This document shows, piece by piece, positions 16,265 through 25,333 of a stretch of DNA of 64,000 nt. The notes beneath the pieces are model-generated. The model worked only from the letters and a program-made list of their open reading frames with translations. It searched no databases and was not told the origin of the DNA. The stretch comes from Microbacterium terregens (GTDB taxonomy: Bacteria; Actinomycetota; Actinomycetes; Actinomycetales; Microbacteriaceae): NCBI RefSeq assembly GCF_039534975.1, contig NZ_BAAAWH010000001.1:2294001-2358000 (forward strand), written 5' to 3'. The position numbers were made by a program, and so were the translations under genes. The number at the start of each line of letters is the position of its first letter. Within the stretch, counting starts at the first letter, position 1.

Positions 16265-16759
16265 TGTTGCTTCCGGACGGCACGGCGAGTCGGCCGTTGG
16301 CAACAAGGCTTGGGACGAAGTTCGAGTCGCGAAGATGAGTGAGGGTGGAAGAGCCTTGGCGCGTCACCGTGGACTACCCCAGCTCGGCAGTCTGCCCCGA
16401 GCCGGCCGCCCTTGCCCATCAACCCGCTCGGCACGCGTGAGTGCTCGCGTCGTGGAATACGTCGGCGCGCAGCGTCGGCGCTATGCCGCGAAAGCGCGGG
16501 CACGGAAGCGGGGCAAGTGGGTACCCTCGAATGGCGCCGGCGAAATCAGCCAAGACGGCGCGGCACTGCGAATGCGAGTCCGCGTCCAGGCCGCAAAAAG
16601 TCCGCAGAATCCTTCGCGCACGCCCCTCAGGCCAGTCCCACAACAGCGGAAATACCGCGGAATCCCACGGATCTCACCTGCGGGCACCCACTGGCAAACC
16701 CCCGATGCAGTCCATCTAGAACTGCGGCGATGTCGCGCGCCCGGTCTACACTCCCGAGC

Positions 16760-17887
16760 ATGGGCAGCATCTCCCCATACGATTCGGCGCAGGGGCGCCG
16801 GTACCGAGTGCGATACCGCAAGCCGGACCAGACGCAAACGGACAAGCGCGGCTTCCGAACGAAGCGTGAGGCAGAGCTTTTTCTGGCCTCAGTTGAATTG
16901 GACAAGGCTCGCGGCGGGTACATCGATCCGAGCAGGGCGCGCGTCACGATCGAGCAGTGGATGGACATCTGGCTCTCGTCGCGAACCGACGTGCGCGCGA
17001 CCACCCGCGATCGCATCGAGGGGATCGTCACCAAGCATGTGAATCCGAAGCTGGGCCCCCTGCCGCTAGGCGACCTGACCCGACTGGGGGTCCAGCAATG
17101 GGCGTCGAAGCTTCCCGGTGAACCAGCCACCGTGCGAAAGATCGTCCTCGTCCTCTCTGGCGCTCTTCAGCTCGCTGTGGAGGATGGTCGTCTCTCTCAT
17201 AACCCCGCCGCGACGCTGCGACTCGCAAGGACGGTACAGAAGCGCAAGCGGTACCTCAGCCATGCCGAGGTCGGAGCGCTTGCTCAAGCGGTCGGCCGAC
17301 AACCGAACGGCGCGCAGTTGGGCTACGACATCCTCGTGCTCGTGCTGGCGTATTGCGGGCTCCGCTGGGGCGAGGCATCCGGGCTCCGCGTGAAGGACGT
17401 CGACCTGGAACGCAGCCGACTCAACATCGAAGTCACGGTCGTCATGGTGAAGGGCCACCAGCGGCAAGAAGCGCCGAAGGACTACGAACACCGGTCGATT
17501 CCCATTCCTGCTTTCCTCCGCCCGCACCTCGCTCGTCAGATCGCCGGCCGGTCCCCCAACTCACCGGTGTTCTACGGCCAGCGGACAGGGACGTGGTTGC
17601 GCAACGCTGTCTTTCGGCTCGGCTGGTTCAACGAGGCGGCCGTCAGTATCGGGTTGACGGGTCTGACCCCGCACGAGTTGCGCCACACGGCGGCGTCTCT
17701 GGCGATCTCCGCGGGTGCAAACGTCAAAGCGGTGCAGCGAATGCTCGGCCATGCCAAGGCCAGCGTTACTCTCGACGTGTACGCGGACCTGTTCGAGGAG
17801 GATCTCGATGCCGTCGCGATCTCGCTCAACGCGGCTGCACTCCTGACGGCTGTCGGCGAATTCTACGCTGTGTCCGAGAGCGACTAG
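16760..17887 (+). CDS. Tyrosine-type site-specific integrase
   Basis: A 375-aa phage/ICE-type integrase. An N-terminal arm-binding region (GRRYRVRYRKPD) and a SAM-like core-binding domain (ITIEQW-like start VTIEQWMDIWLSS, to about residue 150) precede the catalytic domain with CGLRWGEASGL (Arg), PHELRHTAASL (His-x-x-Arg), GHAKASVTLDVYADL (His and nucleophile Tyr). The ATG at 16760 is chosen because similarity to integrases begins there; the frame is open much further upstream without family residues. It ends 257 bases from the 3' end of a tRNA-Glu gene, the normal layout for an element integrated into that tRNA. It should catalyse insertion and, with an excisionase, removal. Confidence 0.9.
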   Translation: MGSISPYDSAQGRRYRVRYRKPDQTQTDKRGFRTKREAELFLASVELDKARGGYIDPSRARVTIEQWMDIWLSSRTDVRATTRDRIEGIVTKHVNPKLGPLPLGDLTRLGVQQWASKLPGEPATVRKIVLVLSGALQLAVEDGRLSHNPAATLRLARTVQKRKRYLSHAEVGALAQAVGRQPNGAQLGYDILVLVLAYCGLRWGEASGLRVKDVDLERSRLNIEVTVVMVKGHQRQEAPKDYEHRSIPIPAFLRPHLARQIAGRSPNSPVFYGQRTGTWLRNAVFRLGWFNEAAVSIGLTGLTPHELRHTAASLAISAGANVKAVQRMLGHAKASVTLDVYADLFEEDLDAVAISLNAAALLTAVGEFYAVSESD

Positions 17888-18056
17888 ACGAACCTCGCTT
17901 TGGGCCTCATCGCCCCGGCGAGCAGGGCCCGACAGCGTGCGATCGCCGTGCCTCGCGCCATCTGAAGGCGAGACGGAGTGATGGTCAAAAGCCTGCAAAA
18001 GCGCGCCCGAATCGGCGTTTCAAGCCGACCATCTGCAAGTAACGCCTCTAGTATCC

Positions 18057-18074
18057 GTGGGCAAACTGTGGGCA
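18057..18074. repeat. Direct repeats GTGGGCA, candidate integrase arm sites
   Basis: GTGGGCA occurs at 18057-18063 and 18068-18074, one helical turn apart, between the integrase gene and the tRNA. Such short direct repeats next to an attachment site are typical arm-type binding sites; function not shown. Confidence 0.35.
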
Positions 18075-18115
18075 GATCGAATAATCAGCCACGATGACCT
18101 CCTCCAGAAATGACG

Positions 18116-18141
18116 AAAACCCCCGGATGACCGGGGGTTTT
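18116..18141. terminator. Stem-loop terminator downstream of tRNA-Glu
   Basis: CCCCCGG (18120-18126) pairs with CCGGGGG (18131-18137) around ATGA, flanked by AAAA and TTTT. The A/T flanks make it able to end transcription in both directions: tRNA-Glu from the right and the integrase from the left. Confidence 0.75.
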
Positions 18142-18144
18142 CGT

Positions 18145-18220
18145 TGGTGACCCCAGCGGGATTCGAACCCGCGTTACCGCCGTGAGAGGGCGGCGTACTA
18201 GGCCTCTATACGATGGGGCC
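18145..18220 (-). tRNA. tRNA-Glu (CTC)
   Basis: The reverse complement folds as a 76-base cloverleaf with an encoded CCA. The acceptor arms are GGCCCCA and TGGGGTC, the anticodon loop reads CCTCTCA giving anticodon CTC, and the T loop is GGGTTCGAATCCC. Its 3' half is the probable attachment site of the integrated region to the left. No second copy of the 3' end is visible in bases 1-18144, so the far att site lies outside the window. Confidence 0.95.
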
Positions 18221-18326
18221 GCACAGGACAACCGTATAAGTATGCCATGCGTCCGGCGCACCCAACAAATCCGAGCGGGGCCGTCAAGAACTTGCTCAGA
18301 CCGCTCCCGCCCAGTTGACTCGGAGC

Positions 18327-18965
18327 ATGCGAGTCACCAAGCACCTCCACGCCGCGCTCACCGTCCAGGACTCCGGGAAGACGCTGGTCATCGACCCCGG
18401 ATCATACACAGACCCGCTCGTGGACGTGGGCGACGTCGTCGCGATCGTCCTCACGCACGAGCACGCCGACCACTGGACACCCGACCACCTCGACCGACTG
18501 CTGCGCAACGCGCCCGGCATCCCGATCCTCGCGCCCGAGGGTGTGGCAAAGGCCGCCGCGGGCTATGACATCACGGTCGTGAACCCGGGTGACACGGTGC
18601 ACGTCGAGCCGTTCACGCTCAGGTTCTTCGGCGGACAGCACGCCGTCATCCATGAGACGGTCCCGGTGATCGACAACGTCGGCGTGCTCGTGAACGATCA
18701 GCTCTACTACCCGGGTGATTCCTACGCCGTGCCGAAGGGCGTGGATGTGCGGCTGCTCGCCGCACCGCTCGGTGCGCCGTGGCTGAAGATCGGCGAAGCG
18801 ATGGACTTCGTGCTGGCCGTCGCCCCGCAGCAGGCATTCGGGACGCACGACATGACTCTCTCGGTCATCGGTCGCACCATGCACCGCGCCCGGCTGCGCT
18901 GGGCGACTGAGAAGAACGACGGCGAGTTCCTCGAGCTCGAATCGGGCGATTCGACGGATCTGTAG
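18327..18965 (+). CDS. MBL-fold metal-dependent hydrolase
   Basis: A 212-aa metallo-beta-lactamase-fold protein. The metal site motif THEHADHW is near residues 47-54, with later ligands in FFGGQHAVIH, YYPGDSYAVP and FGTHDMTLS, the pattern of UlaG-like and related hydrolases. The ATG at 18327 (MRVTKHLHA) is preferred to the upstream ATG at 18315 because family members begin at that point. It is the first gene after the tRNA and so belongs to the conserved chromosome. Substrate unknown; phosphoesters or lactones are typical of the fold. Confidence 0.8.
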   Translation: MRVTKHLHAALTVQDSGKTLVIDPGSYTDPLVDVGDVVAIVLTHEHADHWTPDHLDRLLRNAPGIPILAPEGVAKAAAGYDITVVNPGDTVHVEPFTLRFFGGQHAVIHETVPVIDNVGVLVNDQLYYPGDSYAVPKGVDVRLLAAPLGAPWLKIGEAMDFVLAVAPQQAFGTHDMTLSVIGRTMHRARLRWATEKNDGEFLELESGDSTDL

Positions 18966-18973
18966 GAGCGAGG

Positions 18974-19013
18974 ACGACGGATGCCGCGACCCGAGAGCCG
19001 CGGCATCCGTCGT
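18974..19013. terminator. Bidirectional terminator hairpin
   Basis: ACGACGGATGCCGCG (18974-18988) and CGCGGCATCCGTCGT (18999-19013) form a perfect 15-bp stem with a 10-base loop. It lies between the convergent ends of the MBL hydrolase gene and ptsH. Both arms contain the genome-frequent nonamer GGATGCCGC. Confidence 0.75.
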
Positions 19014-19072
19014 ATCGACGCGCTCAGCGCGTGAGCGAACTCAGTTCCCCGAATCCGCGCGCCGGGCGATCA

Positions 19073-19342
19073 TCATTCCGCGTCGAGGTCGGTCTCGAGC
19101 AGCGTCACCAGTTCGTCCAGCGCCTGCTCCGATCCGTCGCCCTCGGCTTTGAGGGTCACGACTGTGCCGTGCGAGGCACCCAGGCCCATGAGCGAGAGGA
19201 TGCTGCCCGCGTTCAGGTCCGCACCGCCCTCGACCGCGATGGTGACGGGGATCTTCTTCTCTTGGACGGCCTGCACGAAGAGCTTCGCGGGCCGCGCGTG
19301 CAAACCTGAGCTGCTCGCGATTGTTGCCTGACGTTCTGCCAT
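19073..19342 (-). CDS. ptsH: Phosphocarrier protein HPr
   Basis: An 89-aa HPr. The active-site His15 lies in SSGLHARPAK, and the regulatory serine region AGSILSLMGLG is at about 45-55. HPr accepts phosphate from enzyme I and passes it to the EIIA domain of sugar transporters, here most directly to the fructose EII encoded just upstream on the same strand. Length and motifs are standard. In actinobacteria ptsH is commonly grouped with the fru genes, as here; the 68-base spacing from fruA suggests co-transcription. Confidence 0.95.
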   Translation of the reverse strand: MAERQATIASSSGLHARPAKLFVQAVQEKKIPVTIAVEGGADLNAGSILSLMGLGASHGTVVTLKAEGDGSEQALDELVTLLETDLDAE

Positions 19343-19410
19343 GGGTATTCACCTTTCGTAGAAGACGGCTGACTCCAGCATTCCGCATCCGGCATGCCGG
19401 TGGGGCGTGC

Positions 19411-21483
19411 TCAGGCCGGAACGGCGGTTGCGACGGCGGACTCGGCCTCGGCCTCCCGCAACTCCTTCGGGGCGATGAAGCGCTTGAAGGCGACCACGAG
19501 GAACGCGGTGACCACCACTCCGGCCAGAAGCGCCACGAGGAACCCCCATATCGGGCTGATCGCGAAGAGAACGAAGATGCCTCCGTGCGGGGCGAGGGAT
19601 TGCACACCGAACAGCATGCTCAGACCGCCGGTCACCGCGCCGCCGACCAGCGAGGCCGGGATCACCCGGAGCGGATCGGCCGCCGCGAAGGGGATCGCGC
19701 CCTCGGAGATGAAGGCCAGACCCAGCAGCCAGGCGGCTACGCCGTTCTCTCGCTCGACGGGGGTGAAGATGTTCCGCGCGAGCACGGTTGATGCGAGAGC
19801 CATCGCGAGCGGGGGGACCATTCCGGCCGTCATCACCGCCGCCATGATGAGATACGGCGTCGGGTTCTCGGCCGAGGCGGAGGCGAGGCCCGCGACGGCG
19901 AATGCGTAGGCGACCTTGTTGACCGGGCCACCGAGGTCGAAGCACATCATCAGACCCAGGATGACGCCGACGATGACGATTCCCGAGGTGCCCGCAAGGT
20001 CGGTGAGCCAGGTGTTGAGCCATTCCATGAGCGTCGCGATCGGGCGGCCGAGGAACAGGACCAGCAACCCTGAAGCGAAGATCGATGCGAGCAGTGGGAT
20101 GATCACGACAGGCATGAGTCCGCGCAGCCAACGCGGCGCGGGAAGGCGTGCGAGCCACCAGGCCGCGAGGCCCGCGAGCAGTCCGCCGACGATGCCACCG
20201 ATGAAGCCCGCATTCATCAACACTGCGACGGCACCGGCGACGAACCCCGGCGCGAGTCCCGGCCGGTCGGCGATCGCGAACGCGATGTACCCGGAGAGCG
20301 CGGCGACGAGGAAGCCCATCGAGGTCACACCGATCACGAACAGCATCGATCCGAGGTACTGCCCGAGGCCGCCGGCGGGCAGCGCCCACAGTGCGTTGTT
20401 GATGACCACATCGAATGCCTGGTCATCGGCGTTGACGTCCACGCCGCCGAGGAAGGGGAGGAAGCTCAACGCGATGAGCAGCCCACCACCGGCGACGAAC
20501 GGGATCATGTAGCTGACACCGGTGAGCAGGATCCGCTGAATGCGTGCACCCCAGGAGAGCTGCGTCGCCGCGGTCGCCGTCGCGGCGGTCGCGGTGCCGC
20601 TCACGCGCGCGGCACTCGGATCGTTCGCCGCCGCGACCGCCTCGCGGATCATCTGGTCGGGCTGCTCGATGCCCCGCTTGACGCCGGAGCGGATGACGGG
20701 TTTGCCGGCGAAGCGCTGCGGTTCTCGCACGTCGACGTCGGTGGCGAAGATGACGGCGTCGGCATTGTCGATCACGTCACCGGACAGCGCTTGGTAGCCG
20801 CTGGAACCCTGTGGTTCGACGACGAGATCGATCCCGGCCTTCCGGCCGGCAGCGGTGAGCGCGTCGGCGGCCATGAACGTGTGGGCGATGCCGGTCGCGC
20901 ACGCCGTCACTGCGACGATGCGGGCGGGGCGACCATCGACGCTGAGTGCATCGGCGACAGCATGCGCCGACGCTGTCTCCTCGGCCGGCGCGGCCGCGGC
21001 CGCAGTCGGTGCGGCCTCGGGCGCGGCATCCCCCTCGCCGATCGCGCTGCGCACGATCGCGACGACCTCGTCGGCGCTCGTGGCGGCGCGAAGACCGCTG
21101 GTGAACTCGTCCTGCATCAAGCTGCGGGCGAGCTTGGAGAGCACGGCCAGGTGAGCCTCTGCGGCACCCTCCGGTGCGGCGATGAGGAACACCAGGTCGG
21201 CGGGGCCGTCCGGTGCCCCGAAGTCGACACCGGGCGTCAGCCTGGCGAACGCGAGTGAGGGCACGGTGACGGCGGAGCTCTTGGCGTGCGGAATCGCGAT
21301 GCCGCCGGGGAGCCCGGTCTCGTCCTTCTGCTCGCGCGCCCAGGCGTCCTGGAAGAGCGCTTCCGCGTCGGTGGCGCGGTCCTCCTGGGCGACGCGCGCC
21401 GCGAGGGATCGGATCACCGACGCCTTGTCGGCGCCGAGCGGGGTGTCGAGTGACACCAGCTCCGGGGTGATGGTCTGGGACAC
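19411..21483 (-). CDS. fruA: Fructose PTS transporter, fused EIIABC
   Basis: A 690-aa membrane protein that imports fructose and phosphorylates it to fructose 1-phosphate. Domain order is IIA (1-150; phosphorylated His66 in GIAIPHAKS), Ala/Pro-rich linker, IIB (about 185-290; Cys195 in VTACATGIAHT), and IIC (about 320-675; several membrane helices, GGGLLIALSFLPF onward). The GTG at 21483 is chosen because GGAGGT lies four bases upstream and family members begin MSQTITPEL; the ATG at 21495 would place that ribosome site inside the gene. It follows fruK on the same strand after 47 bases. Confidence 0.93.
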   Translation of the reverse strand: MSQTITPELVSLDTPLGADKASVIRSLAARVAQEDRATDAEALFQDAWAREQKDETGLPGGIAIPHAKSSAVTVPSLAFARLTPGVDFGAPDGPADLVFLIAAPEGAAEAHLAVLSKLARSLMQDEFTSGLRAATSADEVVAIVRSAIGEGDAAPEAAPTAAAAAPAEETASAHAVADALSVDGRPARIVAVTACATGIAHTFMAADALTAAGRKAGIDLVVEPQGSSGYQALSGDVIDNADAVIFATDVDVREPQRFAGKPVIRSGVKRGIEQPDQMIREAVAAANDPSAARVSGTATAATATAATQLSWGARIQRILLTGVSYMIPFVAGGGLLIALSFLPFLGGVDVNADDQAFDVVINNALWALPAGGLGQYLGSMLFVIGVTSMGFLVAALSGYIAFAIADRPGLAPGFVAGAVAVLMNAGFIGGIVGGLLAGLAAWWLARLPAPRWLRGLMPVVIIPLLASIFASGLLVLFLGRPIATLMEWLNTWLTDLAGTSGIVIVGVILGLMMCFDLGGPVNKVAYAFAVAGLASASAENPTPYLIMAAVMTAGMVPPLAMALASTVLARNIFTPVERENGVAAWLLGLAFISEGAIPFAAADPLRVIPASLVGGAVTGGLSMLFGVQSLAPHGGIFVLFAISPIWGFLVALLAGVVVTAFLVVAFKRFIAPKELREAEAESAVATAVPA

Positions 21484-21530
21484 GATGACCTCCAATGGTC
21501 GGGAGTGCGGTGCAGTTGTGGCGGGGGCGG

Positions 21531-22526
21531 TCAGAGAGTGCGGACGACGACGGCGCCGGGCGGCAGGTCGTCCGGAGCGGCAGCCTGGGTGCCGGGCAGC
21601 GACGCCGCCGCGGCGCCGTAGCGGACGGCTCGACGCAGGCGGTCCGCGGGGTCGTCGCCGGCCGCATCGGAGAGGAGGTACCCGTCGACATCGGCGATGA
21701 GATACCCGGCGAGTGCGCTGTCGCCCGCGCCCACGGTGCTGACGACGCGGATGGGGGGCGGGGTGGCCTGCCAGGCACCGTCCGCGGTGACGAGCACTGC
21801 GCCCTCGGCCCCCAGGGTGATCAGGGCGGCAGCGACGCGCGAGGGCACGAGCGCGCGAGCGACCCGAAGCACGGCCGCGGCGAGGTCGGTCCCGTTCCCG
21901 AGCGCGACCCCGGCAAGCTCGGCCAGCTCTTCGTCGTTCGGCTTGATCAGATCCGGGGCTGCCTCATCCACGACCGCTCGCAGCGCGGCGCCCGAGGTGT
22001 CCACGGCGACACGTGGCGCATCCGTGCCCCACCGCTGGCGGACCGCCTGGATCACGTCGACGTAGAACCGGTCGTCGGCACCGGGAGGAAGCGACCCCGC
22101 GAGCACGAGCCAGGCGGCGCCTTCGCTCGCGGCGACCACAGCCGTGATCAGCGCACTCGCATCGCGCGGCGACAGGGCGGCACCGGGGAGGTTCAGCTTG
22201 GTGGTGATGCCGGCGGGGTCGGTGATCGTCACGTTGGCGCGCACATGCCCCTCGACCTCGACGGGTCGTGCGACGACCCCGCTCGCGCGCAGCACGACGG
22301 CGAAGGGGTCGTCGCCGGCCAGCGGCAGAACCGCGACGGCGTCGATCCCCGCCGCTGCGATCACCCGCGCGACGTTGATGCCCTTTCCTCCCGCGTCCTC
22401 GCGGGCGGATGCTGCGGCCTGCACCTCACCCGGACGCAGGGCGCCGCCCAAGGTGATCGTGCGGTCCAGCGAAGGGTTCGCGGTGAGGGTCACGATTCTG
22501 CCGCTGTTCGGCTCTCCCGCCCTCAT
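21531..22526 (-). CDS. fruK: 1-phosphofructokinase
   Basis: A 331-aa PfkB-family sugar kinase converting fructose 1-phosphate to fructose 1,6-bisphosphate. It shows LTANPSLDRTITL at the N-terminus, the substrate region AREDAGGKGINVARV, the sugar-kinase segment LIKPNDEELAEL and the catalytic STVGAGDSALAGY. The ATG at 22526 overlaps the fruR stop codon (ATGA), which supports this start over one three codons earlier. The gene lies between fruR and fruA in one operon. Confidence 0.93.
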   Translation of the reverse strand: MRAGEPNSGRIVTLTANPSLDRTITLGGALRPGEVQAAASAREDAGGKGINVARVIAAAGIDAVAVLPLAGDDPFAVVLRASGVVARPVEVEGHVRANVTITDPAGITTKLNLPGAALSPRDASALITAVVAASEGAAWLVLAGSLPPGADDRFYVDVIQAVRQRWGTDAPRVAVDTSGAALRAVVDEAAPDLIKPNDEELAELAGVALGNGTDLAAAVLRVARALVPSRVAAALITLGAEGAVLVTADGAWQATPPPIRVVSTVGAGDSALAGYLIADVDGYLLSDAAGDDPADRLRRAVRYGAAAASLPGTQAAAPDDLPPGAVVVRTL

Positions 22527-23308
22527 GCGACCCACACCTCCACGTCCGCGTCGGCCAGTGCGGCGCCGAGATCGGCGTCGGGGGCGGCATCCGTCACCAG
22601 CACGTCGATCTCATCGAGTGCGGCGAAGCTCACGAGCAGCTCGCGCCCGAGCTTCTCGACGTCGGCGACGACGACGACCCGGCGCGCGGCCCGCACGATT
22701 GCGGACTTCACTGCGGCCTCATCCGGATCGGGAGTGCTCAGGCCGAATGCGGCGGAGATTCCGTTGGTGCCGAGGAAGGCGATATCAGGTCGCAGTCTCT
22801 CGATCGCGCGCACCGTGTCGGCGCCCACCGCGGCGGCGGTCGCCGTGCGCACGCGTCCGCCGATGACCGTGAGCGAGGACTCCGGCACGCCCGCGAGCGT
22901 GTTGGCGAGCGTCATGGCGTGGGTGACGACCTCGGCGTGGCCGCCGGCGGCGATCAGACGATCCGACAGCTGCGAAGCCACCGCCTGGGTGGTGGTTCCC
23001 GCGTCGAGGTAGAGCGATCCACGAAAACGGTCGCCGATCATCCCGAGCGCGCGACGGGCGATGGCCACCTTCGCCTCGCTGCGCCGATGCGAGCGTTCCG
23101 TGAGCGTCGGCTCGACGGTGCTCTCGCGATCCCGCGCGACAGCGCCGCCGTGAACGCGCCGCAGGGCCCCGAGGCGGTCCAGGTGGTCCAGATCACGACG
23201 CACGGTCTCGGTGGTCACCTCGAAGCGGCGGGCCAGTTCGACGACGCTGACGCGTCCTTCGTCGAGCAGCAGCCGCTCGATCAGGTCTTGCCGCTCCATC
23301 GCGTACAC
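22523..23308 (-). CDS. fruR: DeoR-family repressor of the fru operon
   Basis: A 261-aa DeoR regulator. N-terminal winged helix-turn-helix: ERLLLDEGRVSVVELARRF then VTTETVRRDLDHLDRLGALR, followed by RVHGG. The C-terminal sugar-phosphate sensor domain has YLDAGTTTQAVA and FLGTNGISAAFGLSTPD. It is the first gene of the operon with fruK and fruA, so it probably represses the operon and is released by a fructose phosphate. A GTG at 23308 (VYAMERQ, comparable with family MYAEERQ) with GAGGAA upstream is the likely start; the ATG at 23299 is an alternative. Confidence 0.85.
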   Translation of the reverse strand: MYAMERQDLIERLLLDEGRVSVVELARRFEVTTETVRRDLDHLDRLGALRRVHGGAVARDRESTVEPTLTERSHRRSEAKVAIARRALGMIGDRFRGSLYLDAGTTTQAVASQLSDRLIAAGGHAEVVTHAMTLANTLAGVPESSLTVIGGRVRTATAAAVGADTVRAIERLRPDIAFLGTNGISAAFGLSTPDPDEAAVKSAIVRAARRVVVVADVEKLGRELLVSFAALDEIDVLVTDAAPDADLGAALADADVEVWVA

Positions 23309-23336
23309 GCATTCCTCCTCGAATTTCCCACAGATT

Positions 23337-23364
23337 ACAACACAAACCCACACATACACAAGAC
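23337..23364 (-). promoter_or_regulatory. Candidate FruR operator
   Basis: The segment upstream of fruR reads, on the coding strand, TTGTGTATGTGTGGG then TTTGTGTTGT: repeated TGTGT blocks about one turn apart. Repeats of this kind are typical operators for DeoR-type sugar repressors. It lies 28-56 bases before the fruR start. Sequence-based inference. Confidence 0.45.
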
Positions 23365-23397
23365 GTTCGGCGCAAAGGTCGTCGGTAGGGTCGAGGA

Positions 23398-24303
23398 ATG
23401 CCTGACAAGCCGTCCGCCGAGCTGCTCATCTCGGAGGAGCTGGTGCGGGCGCTTGCCTCGAGTCAGGCGCGCGCTCTGGCCGACGCGGCGAACCTGCCCC
23501 TCTCCCACGCCGCGGACGGGTGGGACTGCTCGGTGTGGCGCCTGGGTGAGGACTTCGCGGTGCGACTGCCCCGGCGCGCACGATCCGCACCACTCGTGCT
23601 GCACGAGCAGGAGGTGCTCGGCCCGATCGCGGCACGTCTCGCGGGCACGGGCGTCGGTGTTCCTGCACCCTTGGTCCATGGTCGCCCTGAGTTCGCGTTC
23701 CCCTGGCCATGGTCGATCGTTCCCTGGTTCGACGGGTACGCGGGCCTCGGCATCCCCCGTCCCGAACGCGCGGGCTGGGCCGTGCCCCTCGCGTCCGCCC
23801 TGATCGCGCTGCACGTTCCCGCGCCTGCAGACCATCCGGTCAACCCGGTACGCGGCGTGCCCCTGGCGCATCGCGCGTCCGCGGTGGCCGCCCGCCTCGA
23901 GTCGCTGCGAGGGCGGGCACCCGCCGCGGCGCTGGTGCGCGCCTCGCTGCTGTGGGATGCCGCGCTGCACGCTCCCGCATGGGCCGACCGTCCCGTTTGG
24001 ATCCACGGCGACCTCCACCCCGGGAACATCGTTGCGCGAGGCTCGGAGCTGGTGGCGATCATCGATTTCGGCGATGTCACCGCCGGGGACCCTGCCTACG
24101 ACCTGGCGGTCGCCTGGCTCGCCTTCGACGCGATCGGCCGGGCGGCGTTCATCGCTGCCACGGGCGACCGCTACGACGGAGCGACGTGGACGCGCGCGCA
24201 CGGATGGGCGGCCGCGTTCGCTCTCCTGCTGCTGGACCAGAGCGACGACAACCCCGAGTATGCGGCGCTGGCTGCCGACGCGATGCAGGAGATGTCGCTC
24301 TGA
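23398..24303 (+). CDS. Aminoglycoside/choline kinase-family phosphotransferase
   Basis: A 301-aa protein of the APH fold. The catalytic loop WIHGDLHPGNIVA and the metal-binding segment VAIIDFGDVTAGDPAYDLAV are both intact; an N-terminal nucleotide-binding part begins WDCSVWRLGEDFAVRLPRR. Similar proteins annotated as aminoglycoside phosphotransferases are common in actinobacterial chromosomes and often act on small metabolites, so drug resistance should not be assumed. It is divergent from fruR with 89 bases between them. Confidence 0.8.
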   Translation: MPDKPSAELLISEELVRALASSQARALADAANLPLSHAADGWDCSVWRLGEDFAVRLPRRARSAPLVLHEQEVLGPIAARLAGTGVGVPAPLVHGRPEFAFPWPWSIVPWFDGYAGLGIPRPERAGWAVPLASALIALHVPAPADHPVNPVRGVPLAHRASAVAARLESLRGRAPAAALVRASLLWDAALHAPAWADRPVWIHGDLHPGNIVARGSELVAIIDFGDVTAGDPAYDLAVAWLAFDAIGRAAFIAATGDRYDGATWTRAHGWAAAFALLLLDQSDDNPEYAALAADAMQEMSL

Positions 24304-24312
24304 GCAGCGGAA

Positions 24313-25035
24313 TCACGCCACTTCGTCGGCTTCGGCGATCCACACCTCCACCGCTGCACCGCGCAGGATGAAGCGCACGACGCTGAAATCCGGCAGTTCC
24401 AGGCCCTCGACCTCGAACATGCTCGGGTAGAGGGTCAGGTCTGCCGTCGGAGCGAGCTGCTCGGGCGCGCAGCCCGCGGCCATCCACTCGCCGCTCTCGG
24501 TCGTCACGAACACGCACGTCGAACCTGCATCGGTCTGGGCCGACCACACATTCAGATCATGGAACGGCGCGTACCGGACGGGTGATGTCGTGGCCGCACC
24601 GAACATATCGAGGTCGACGGTGGCACCGTCAAGGGGAATGGCGCGAAGGACCGCCTGAGGATGCGGCGGCACCGCACCGGGCAGTGCGAGCCCGAGGCCG
24701 ATGCCGGCTGCGGCCGCTGCCGCGACGAGGGCCCACGTCGGGATTCTGCGCCTCCTGCGCGGCGGTGCGGCGGGCGCGCCGGTGGCGGGAGACGCCGCGG
24801 CCGGCGGGTCCTCGGCGCGCGGGTCGTGGTCGGCTGGAGGGTCGGCGTCGCGGGACGCGGCGACGGGAACGTCCGGGCTCGAGGAGGCGACGTCCGCACG
24901 GGCCAGATCCTCCAACTCGAGCAGTCGCGCGAGTGCTGCGGAGTCGTGATGGATGTCGGCATCCGGACCGTACGCCCGGGTCCGCAGCGCAGCGAGTTCT
25001 CCCCCGCGCTCGGATGACGTCGGCCCAGCATCCAT
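24313..25035 (-). CDS. Single-pass membrane protein with AYGPxADIH motif (paralogue 1)
   Basis: A 240-aa protein. An N-terminal cytoplasmic part holds LRTRAYGPDADIHHD and a short Leu/Glu-rich helix, followed by an Ala/Pro-rich linker, a basic RRRRRIPTW stretch, one membrane helix (about 103-123) and an external domain of about 115 residues with NVWSAQTDAGSTCVFVTT and a cysteine in AAGCAP. It is clearly paralogous to the product of 26938-27663, with the same N-terminal motif, topology and external core. Together they flank a heptad-repeat membrane protein. The ATG at 25035 is used because the motif follows closely. Function unknown. Confidence 0.7.
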   Translation of the reverse strand: MDAGPTSSERGGELAALRTRAYGPDADIHHDSAALARLLELEDLARADVASSSPDVPVAASRDADPPADHDPRAEDPPAAASPATGAPAAPPRRRRRIPTWALVAAAAAAGIGLGLALPGAVPPHPQAVLRAIPLDGATVDLDMFGAATTSPVRYAPFHDLNVWSAQTDAGSTCVFVTTESGEWMAAGCAPEQLAPTADLTLYPSMFEVEGLELPDFSVVRFILRGAAVEVWIAEADEVA

Positions 25036-25098
25036 GGTTTCATTATGGTCCGGCGCGACGGCGACCGGGCCCGTCTGCCCAGCGCTTGCCCTGCACCC

Positions 25099-25119
25099 AT
25101 CTGTATACAAACGACAGAT
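25099..25119. promoter_or_regulatory. Inverted repeat in divergent promoter region
   Basis: ATCTGT (25099-25104) and ACAGAT (25114-25119) face each other in the 298-base region between the divergent membrane-protein genes at 25035 and 25334. A possible operator; nothing else is recognised in this gap. Confidence 0.3.
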
Positions 25120-25333
25120 ACTGAGTTTCACCCACCGTGAGACTTGGTCCCTTCCCCAGGACCGACACTGCTCTTGCCCGTTCGGCGCAGAACGCCTGTT
25201 AGATTCACACCGCTCTCTCGGCGATCCCCTCGCCGCACCAAAGACGGTGCGGCGCACTGCCTCTCACCACCCCGATCAGCAGCACGCCGCTGCTCACTTT
25301 CCTGCGCGTTCGCGCGACACTCTGGAGACCTCA

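Noticed and set aside
23398-24303. Antibiotic resistance gene call for the APH-fold protein
   Set aside because: The fold is present, but nothing in sequence or context points to aminoglycosides; chromosomal relatives act on other substrates.
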